Below, in pieces: positions 6,542 to 10,722 of a DNA stretch of 10,722 bases. The stretch is from contig CALFLU010000068.1 of assembly GCA_937880125.1 (NCBI GenBank), forward strand, positions 1 to 10,722, in the 5' to 3' direction. A program made the position numbers and the translations under genes. Numbering within the stretch: the stretch's first letter is position 1; every line of letters starts with the position of its first letter. The notes below the pieces were generated by a model that saw only the letters and a program-made list of their open reading frames with translations, did not search any database and was not told where the DNA came from. The stretch comes from an uncultured Eubacteriaceae bacterium. GTDB taxonomy: Bacteria; Bacillota; Clostridia; Eubacteriales; UBA1433.

Positions 6542-7093
6542 ATGAATGTATTGGCCATCAACAGCAGTCATCGCAAAGAGGGCTGCACAAAACGGGCGTT
6601 GGATATTTTTTTGGAAGGAATCGGTGAAGCTGAGATTGTACGCATCGACTTAATTGATTTGGACATTGCCTATTGCAGGGGCTGCATGTTTTGCCGTCAG
6701 TCCCAGGGCAGCTGCATCCAAAAGGACGATATGCAAATGCTTGTGGATGCCTACATTGCCGCCAACATCATTGTGTTGGGGGCGCCGGTGTATTATAACA
6801 GCGTCACCTCGGTGCTCAAAACCGTCATTGACCGCTCCATTGCACTGCATTACAGTGAAAAAATTAAGATGAAGAACCCAAAAACCAAAAAAATGGCGGT
6901 GTTGGCTCCCGGCGCAGGACAATATAACAATCAATATCGATCCTTTTCGGACGTGTTGGAGTTTTATGTGCAGGATTTGAACGCAGAGATGACAAGTTTT
7001 GTGCAAATGCCCAAACTGGGCTTGCGGCTGGATGCAGACATTGAGCCCTATCGAAAGGATATTCTCATCGCGGCAAAACGGTGTCTGCGATAG
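6542..7093 (+). CDS. NAD(P)H-dependent FMN oxidoreductase, flavodoxin fold, with cysteine motif
   Basis: A flavin reductase of the NADPH-dependent FMN reductase / iron-sulfur flavoprotein type. The 183-residue product begins with a beta strand and FMN-phosphate loop (VLAINSSHRKEGCTKRAL, 3-20), then a cysteine-rich segment CRGCMFCRQSQGSC (Cys45, 48, 51 and 58) followed by IQKDDM, and GAPVYYNSVTSVLKTVIDR (80-98), the flavin-binding and dimerisation stretch typical of this family. Physiological electron acceptor unknown. The frame is open to a GTG at 6533, but the ATG at 6542 fits the family N-terminus and has a GGTGG ribosome site five bases upstream. The 20-base gap after nfo suggests one transcript. 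The Cys pattern could hold an Fe-S cluster or be a redox or metal site; relatives with fewer cysteines do not carry a cluster, so this is not settled. Confidence 0.88.
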   Translation: MNVLAINSSHRKEGCTKRALDIFLEGIGEAEIVRIDLIDLDIAYCRGCMFCRQSQGSCIQKDDMQMLVDAYIAANIIVLGAPVYYNSVTSVLKTVIDRSIALHYSEKIKMKNPKTKKMAVLAPGAGQYNNQYRSFSDVLEFYVQDLNAEMTSFVQMPKLGLRLDADIEPYRKDILIAAKRCLR

Positions 7094-7103
7094 GCAAAGA
7101 TGT

Positions 7104-7125
7104 GGCAGGCCGACCAGGCCTTGCC
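7104..7125 (+). terminator. Hairpin after the oxidoreductase gene, weak terminator candidate
   Basis: GGCAGGCC (7104-7111) pairs with GGCCTTGCC (7117-7125) around the loop GACCA, with one bulged T. It sits 10 bases after the stop codon, where a terminator would be expected, but no T-run follows, so it may be a weak terminator or an RNA-end stabiliser. Confidence 0.3.
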
Positions 7126-7141
7126 GAGGGCATAAAAAGGA

Positions 7142-7169
7142 TGTACAACGATAAAAAAAGTGATATACT
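7142..7169 (+). promoter_or_regulatory. Probable sigma-A promoter of the LCP gene (extended -10)
   Basis: TATACT (7164-7169) preceded by TGA forms an extended -10. TGTACA (7142-7147), 16 bases upstream, is a four-of-six -35. Transcription would start near 7176, leaving a roughly 30-base leader with the ribosome site AAGGA at 7193-7197. Confidence 0.6.
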
Positions 7170-7205
7170 GTCAAACAAAGAATTTTTACAGCAAGGATAG
7201 CGATT

Positions 7206-8243
7206 TTGAAGAAAAAAAAGAAATCAATTTTAACAAAGATACTGAAATTTTTTGTCATTTTATGTATTTTAGTCGTCGCAGGTTTTGCCGTCTTGGTTTT
7301 TATGGACCCGCTGGGATTGAATGAAATGAAAGAAAGTCCCTTCGACAACAGTCCCGAAAATTTACTGATTAATCCAGATGTCTCTTTCGATGAAAATATT
7401 TTTAATATTGCACTGATAGGCGTTGACAGGCGAGAAGACGAGCCCGCCAGGTCGGACGTTATCATCATTTTGTCCTATGACCGCGAAACAGGGCGCACGA
7501 TGCTCACGTCAATTATGCGGGATTTGGCCGTGAACATTCCACCGGATAATCGTTATGATAAAATCAACGCCGCCTATGCCTTTGGCGGCGAAGAGAGACT
7601 GTTGCAAACATTGAACAAAAATTTGGATATGAATATTCAATATTATGCAACGGTGGATTTTGCCATTATGGAGCAACTGGTGGACGCCGTGGGCGGTGTG
7701 GAGATCAACATCAAGCCCGAAGAAATTGAACACATCAATTTGTGCATCAGAGAGCAAACCAATTTGTTGGGAGGGGAGTTGCCCTACCTGGAAAAAGGCG
7801 GACCGCAGCTGCTCAACGGCAGGCAAGCGCTGGGCTATAGCCGTGTCAGATCCATTGGACACGGAGACTGGGAAAGAACCATGCGCCAGCGTCAAGTGCT
7901 CAGCCAAGCCGTCTACAAGCTCAAAGACACCATCGGGTTGCGCACCGGCTACAAATTATACCGCGAAGTGCTGCCCATGGTGCAAACCAACATGGAATCC
8001 AGAAAGATTGTGTCGCTGATGTATTCTTTTTACAAAAATAAGGATACGTTTATATTGGAAGACTTTCGCGTACCCTTTGACAACTACGGTGACAACAGCA
8101 TGCGCGGCGGCGTGTATTATCTGAAACCGACAAACTTGACGGATAATGTCATCATCATGCACCAAATGATTTATGGCATTGACGACTATGAACCCAGCGA
8201 TACGGTGAAAAAAATCAGTGAACAAATCAGAAGACGGTTTTAA
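7206..8243 (+). CDS. LytR-CpsA-Psr (LCP) family cell-wall glycopolymer ligase
   Basis: LCP proteins are membrane-anchored phosphotransferases that attach teichoic acids, capsule or other glycopolymers from lipid carriers to peptidoglycan outside the cell. The 345-residue product has a basic N-terminus (MKKKKKS), one membrane helix at about 14-33 and an extracytoplasmic LCP domain from about 66: NIALIGVDRREDEPARSDVIIIL (67-89, Asp74, Arg76 and Asp84), SIMRDL (102-107), DKINAAYAFGG (118-128), VDFAIMEQLVDAVGGVEI (150-167), LNGRQALGYSRVR (203-215) and DWERTMRQRQVL (221-232). These hold the Asp and Arg residues that bind the pyrophosphate of the lipid donor. Translation starts at a TTG (7206) with an AAGGA site eight bases upstream; no closer ATG keeps the basic N-terminus and helix. 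It has its own promoter and a terminator. Which polymer it attaches is not evident. Confidence 0.94.
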   Translation: MKKKKKSILTKILKFFVILCILVVAGFAVLVFMDPLGLNEMKESPFDNSPENLLINPDVSFDENIFNIALIGVDRREDEPARSDVIIILSYDRETGRTMLTSIMRDLAVNIPPDNRYDKINAAYAFGGEERLLQTLNKNLDMNIQYYATVDFAIMEQLVDAVGGVEINIKPEEIEHINLCIREQTNLLGGELPYLEKGGPQLLNGRQALGYSRVRSIGHGDWERTMRQRQVLSQAVYKLKDTIGLRTGYKLYREVLPMVQTNMESRKIVSLMYSFYKNKDTFILEDFRVPFDNYGDNSMRGGVYYLKPTNLTDNVIIMHQMIYGIDDYEPSDTVKKISEQIRRRF

Positions 8244-8249
8244 TAACCC

Positions 8250-8281
8250 ACATCCTGCGCGTTTGTGCAGGATGTTTTTTT
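8250..8281 (+). terminator. Rho-independent terminator of the LCP gene
   Basis: ACATCCTGCGC (8250-8260) pairs with GTGCAGGATGT (8265-8275) around the tetraloop GTTT, an 11-base-pair stem with one G-U pair, followed by seven Ts (8275-8281). It begins seven bases after the stop codon. On the opposite strand, after the U32 gene, the stem is not followed by a T-run, so it should act mainly in the plus direction. Confidence 0.92.
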
Positions 8282-8291
8282 ATGTGCGGTG

Positions 8292-10346
8292 CTATTCGAT
8301 TACGCGAAAATAGGTTCCGCGGGTGAAGGCTTTCTCAGAGGGCAGGTTGTTTTCGTAGGCATGCAAAATTTCAACAACTTGCTGCGCATCTTCTTTGGTA
8401 AATAAAAATTCAATAAACGTAACGGGAAAGGAGGATTTTTTTTCGGCCAAATAGATGGGAACGGAGTTCAAAATTTCCACATAGTCCGTTTTACACAGCA
8501 GTTCAAAGCGACTCGCCTTACGGTCGATAAGCGATGGGCTGTTGTTGCACTTTTCGCAAGAGAGTCGGCCTTGCACCGGACAGGCTCGTGCAGACATCAG
8601 CGGAAAATGGCCGTAGCCGATGACCGCCGTGGGAGAGGGCAGTCGCAGGGCGCGGATGTACTTGGCGGACAACTCTGCCGAAAGCGTGGTGTAGAGCGGC
8701 GCAAATGTCGACAAAAAGGTCAGTGCCGTTGAGTTGGCGGCGTTGATGCCGAAGCCGAAAATAATATCAAACCCTGCACGCTTAGCCAAGGCGGCACGGC
8801 CGATGGAGTGGCATTTGGCAATGCGTATGCCTCGGCTATGCAGCACTTCCAGTTCTCGACTTATCGCCTCTTCATCTTGAAAATAAACTCTCGGTATTTC
8901 GGCAACCAACTTGGCGTGATGTTTTTGTAAAAAAGAGGAAGGCGCCTTGCTCAACGCAAACAAATCAAGTGAAGCATACACCAGCGGTTGCAGCGCCGCA
9001 TCGGTCATTTGCGACAAGTGACTGAAGGTGGCGGTGTAGCGCGGTGCGTGGATATTTTTATAGCACGCGGTGTTTTCTTCAACCAAGGGCATAACAGGGT
9101 AGGCAGGTCTTTTTTGTCGCTGTGCTGTCAACAGCCCAACAGCACCTCGGCGCAGGTCATTAAGCTCGGAGACGGGCAAAAAACAGCCCTCTTGCACCGT
9201 GCCGTCAATGGTTCGAACCACAAAGGGCGTATTGCCCAACTTGCTTAGACGGCTGCAAACTTGCTCGGTGGTCAGTGGGTGGTTTTGTGCTCTTTGCGCA
9301 CCTTGGCGGCGGTGACAGGCAACGTTGCCGTCCTCATCGGTCAGGGTGAGGCTCACTTGGTCAAGGGAGACAGAAAACGAAAGGTCCACAGGAATTTTCT
9401 TTTCTGCCGTTTGCGCAGTCGACGCTTCCAAGGCGGCACTTTGCGCCATGTCTTGCTTGGAACGAACCCCAAACATGTCGCTGTCTATGCGCGAAACAAA
9501 ATATCCTTGCGTAAAGCCGCTGCGTGAAAACATTTTTTCGAGATAGGCTTTATCATACTGTTTTTTGGATAGGGCATTTTTGAATTGAGAAACCGTGGCA
9601 GCAACATATTGCGGGCTTTTCATGCGCCCTTCAATTTTTAAGCTGACCACGCCCAGCTGTGCCAATTCGTCAACATAATCGATTAAAGTCAAATCTTTTA
9701 AAGACAAACAATGCTCGTTTGGATCCTTTAGACCGAAGGGCAGACGGCAAACTTGCGCACACAGTCCGCGATTGCCGCTGCGTTCGCCCAAAAAAGCGCT
9801 GAAATAGCATTGTCCCGAAAGGCTGTAGCACAAAGCGCCGTGTACAAAGACCTCGGTTTCGATGGGCGAGTTGGCCGTGATGTGCGCAATTTCGTCACGG
9901 CTCAATTCTCGAGCAAGGACAACGCGACAAACACCTTGGCGGTAAAGCGCGTTGGCATCGGCCAGATTATGGACGCTCATTTGTGTGGAAGCATGAATGG
10001 ACATCTTGGGACAAATTTGTCGAATCAGGGAAATAATACCCCAATCCTGCGCAATAATGGCATCAAAACCCGCTTTGCAGGCAAGGACAATTTCGTCAAC
10101 GGCCTGCTGTCTTTCACTGTCAAACATCAATGTATTGAGTGTTAAGTAAGCCTTTACGCCATAGAGATGGCACAAATTAACGGCATCATAAATGGCGCTG
10201 TCCTCTGCAAAGTTTGCCGCATTTCGGCGCGCGTTTAAATGCTTGCCGCCGAAGTAAACGGCGTCTGCGCCGCTGTGTATGGCGGCAAGCAGCGACTCCA
10301 TGCTGCCCGCAGGAGCCAATATTTCGGGCAATGTGTATGGTTGCAT
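8292..10346 (-). CDS. U32 peptidase-family protein (probable RNA hydroxylation enzyme), long form with C-terminal domain
   Basis: Annotated as peptidases by history, U32 proteins studied more recently act in RNA or quinone hydroxylation: RlhA on 23S rRNA C2501, TrhP on tRNA U34, UbiU/UbiV in ubiquinone synthesis, several with a [4Fe-4S] cluster. The 684-residue product starts with the TIM-barrel opening PEILAPAGSMESLLAAIHSGADAVYFGG, carries the U32 signature ETEVFVHGALCYSLSGQC (164-180) and GERSGNRGLCAQVCRLPF (187-204), giving Cys173, 180, 196 and 200, plus Cys213 (CLSLKDL), then SLKIEGRMKSP and SGFTQGYF. A middle region (about 315-430) fits the DUF3656-type insert of long U32 proteins. The C-terminal part ends FTRGTYFRVIE, as in relatives, and has a second cysteine group (Cys589, 597, 600 and 618). 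The ATG at 10346 follows a GGAGAGGG ribosome site. The gene converges on the LCP gene and is divergent from addB. The exact RNA substrate is not determined. Confidence 0.92.
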   Translation of the reverse strand: MQPYTLPEILAPAGSMESLLAAIHSGADAVYFGGKHLNARRNAANFAEDSAIYDAVNLCHLYGVKAYLTLNTLMFDSERQQAVDEIVLACKAGFDAIIAQDWGIISLIRQICPKMSIHASTQMSVHNLADANALYRQGVCRVVLARELSRDEIAHITANSPIETEVFVHGALCYSLSGQCYFSAFLGERSGNRGLCAQVCRLPFGLKDPNEHCLSLKDLTLIDYVDELAQLGVVSLKIEGRMKSPQYVAATVSQFKNALSKKQYDKAYLEKMFSRSGFTQGYFVSRIDSDMFGVRSKQDMAQSAALEASTAQTAEKKIPVDLSFSVSLDQVSLTLTDEDGNVACHRRQGAQRAQNHPLTTEQVCSRLSKLGNTPFVVRTIDGTVQEGCFLPVSELNDLRRGAVGLLTAQRQKRPAYPVMPLVEENTACYKNIHAPRYTATFSHLSQMTDAALQPLVYASLDLFALSKAPSSFLQKHHAKLVAEIPRVYFQDEEAISRELEVLHSRGIRIAKCHSIGRAALAKRAGFDIIFGFGINAANSTALTFLSTFAPLYTTLSAELSAKYIRALRLPSPTAVIGYGHFPLMSARACPVQGRLSCEKCNNSPSLIDRKASRFELLCKTDYVEILNSVPIYLAEKKSSFPVTFIEFLFTKEDAQQVVEILHAYENNLPSEKAFTRGTYFRVIE

Positions 10347-10367
10347 AACCCTCTCCGATAACGCTGT

Positions 10368-10373
10368 ATTATA
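10368..10373 (-). promoter_or_regulatory. Likely -10 element of the U32 gene
   Basis: A perfect TATAAT on the minus strand (complement of 10368-10373) would start transcription near 10361, 15 bases before the ATG at 10346, just enough for the GGAGAGGG ribosome site. No convincing -35 is seen at 16-18 bases (TACCAT at 17). Confidence 0.5.
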
Positions 10374-10475
10374 ATAAATGAATCAAAATCATGGTAACAA
10401 AAAAAACAGCATAAAACAATACGGCGTTTGATTTCGATAAGGTGCAAAAGAAAATATTTTTGCTGCGGCAAATCA

Positions 10476-10506
10476 TTGACGACAGCGACGCCATCTATGG
10501 TATGAT
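10476..10506 (+). promoter_or_regulatory. Probable promoter of addB (extended -10)
   Basis: TTGACG (10476-10481) and TATGAT (10501-10506), the latter preceded by TGG as an extended -10. The spacer is 19 bases, longer than ideal. Transcription would start near 10513, giving a 20-base leader with the ribosome site GAGGA at 10523-10527. Confidence 0.5.
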
Positions 10507-10532
10507 AGAAAAAAAGAGCGATGAGGAAGAGT

Positions 10533-10722
10533 ATGCTAAGCATTATCACCGGACGACAAGGCAGCGGAAAAAGCCGAAAAATCTATGAAAAAATCGCGGA
10601 AGACATCAAAGAAAATCGCGAAGTGTATTTGATTGTGCCGGAGCAATACAGTTTTCAGGCAGAAAAAGGACTCATTGATTATTTGCAAAGCAGCGGTATT
10701 ATGGGCGTGCATGTGCTGAGTT
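10533..10722 (+). CDS. addB: AddB, ATP-dependent helicase/nuclease subunit B (partial, first 63 codons)
   Basis: AddB is one subunit of AddAB, the Bacillota counterpart of RecBCD, which resects double-strand breaks for RecA-dependent repair. Only the N-terminus is present. It starts MLSIITGRQGSGKSRKIYE, containing the Walker A motif GRQGSGKS (7-14), the feature that sets AddB apart from the inactivated helicase of many relatives, followed by VYLIVPEQYSFQAEKGL (31-47), the conserved VPEQ-F-E element of AddB. The ATG at 10533 has GAGG at 10523-10526 with a 6-base spacer. addA would be expected just beyond the right edge. Identification rests on 63 residues, but their motifs are quite specific. 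Confidence 0.88.
   Translation, partial: MLSIITGRQGSGKSRKIYEKIAEDIKENREVYLIVPEQYSFQAEKGLIDYLQSSGIMGVHVLS

Noticed and set aside
10442..10588. A 48-codon open frame (GTG start) between the U32 gene and addB with protein-like composition
   Set aside because: It lacks a properly spaced ribosome site, covers the likely addB promoter and ribosome site, and its last 55 bases overlap addB in another frame.
1..10722. Replication origin, DnaA-box cluster, CRISPR array, tRNA, insertion sequence or phage genes
   Set aside because: No DnaA-box cluster (TTATCCACA), repeat-spacer pattern, tRNA-like cloverleaf, transposase or phage signature was seen. Origin proximity is suggested only by parS and parAB.

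Overview
The window looks like chromosomal DNA from a Gram-positive bacterium of the Bacillota, most likely a clostridial lineage. The evidence is a chromosomal ParAB pair with Bacillota-type parS sites, an AddB-type recombination nuclease instead of RecBCD, a LytR-CpsA-Psr cell-wall ligase, strong AGGAGG-like ribosome binding sites and sigma-A-like promoters. Base composition is moderate. No rRNA, tRNA, CRISPR array, insertion sequence or phage gene was seen, and gene density is high: the longest stretch without a gene is under 200 bases.

Left part (1-2735, minus strand): an operon running right to left, parA, parB, then a multi-pass membrane protein with a long acidic tail that runs off the left edge. 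The 188-base gap between parA and rlmH holds a promoter for each direction and two parS sites, one perfect and one with a single mismatch. ParB made here would load on its own promoter region. Chromosomal parS sites usually cluster near the replication origin, so this is probably origin-proximal DNA.

Middle part (2924-7093): rlmH (23S rRNA methyltransferase) and a MATE-family efflux transporter run rightward, separated by a structured 144-base gap. The transporter meets ung (uracil-DNA glycosylase, minus strand) tail to tail with a 4-base overlap. ung is divergent from nfo (endonuclease IV) across 119 bases holding a near-perfect palindrome on the promoter elements. These two enzymes are in the same pathway, base excision repair: Ung removes uracil and Nfo cuts the resulting abasic site. 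nfo is followed after 20 bases by a flavodoxin-fold NAD(P)H-dependent oxidoreductase with a cysteine-rich loop.

Right part (7206-10722): a LytR-CpsA-Psr protein with its own promoter, TTG start and a clear terminator. It converges on a long U32-family protein (minus strand) of the kind involved in RNA hydroxylation. That gene is divergent from the first 63 codons of addB, which runs off the right edge. ung, nfo and addB put three DNA-repair functions within about 6 kb.

Most of the window is recognisable housekeeping. The least explained items are the membrane protein downstream of parB, the folded leader before the MATE gene, and the palindrome shared by ung and nfo.
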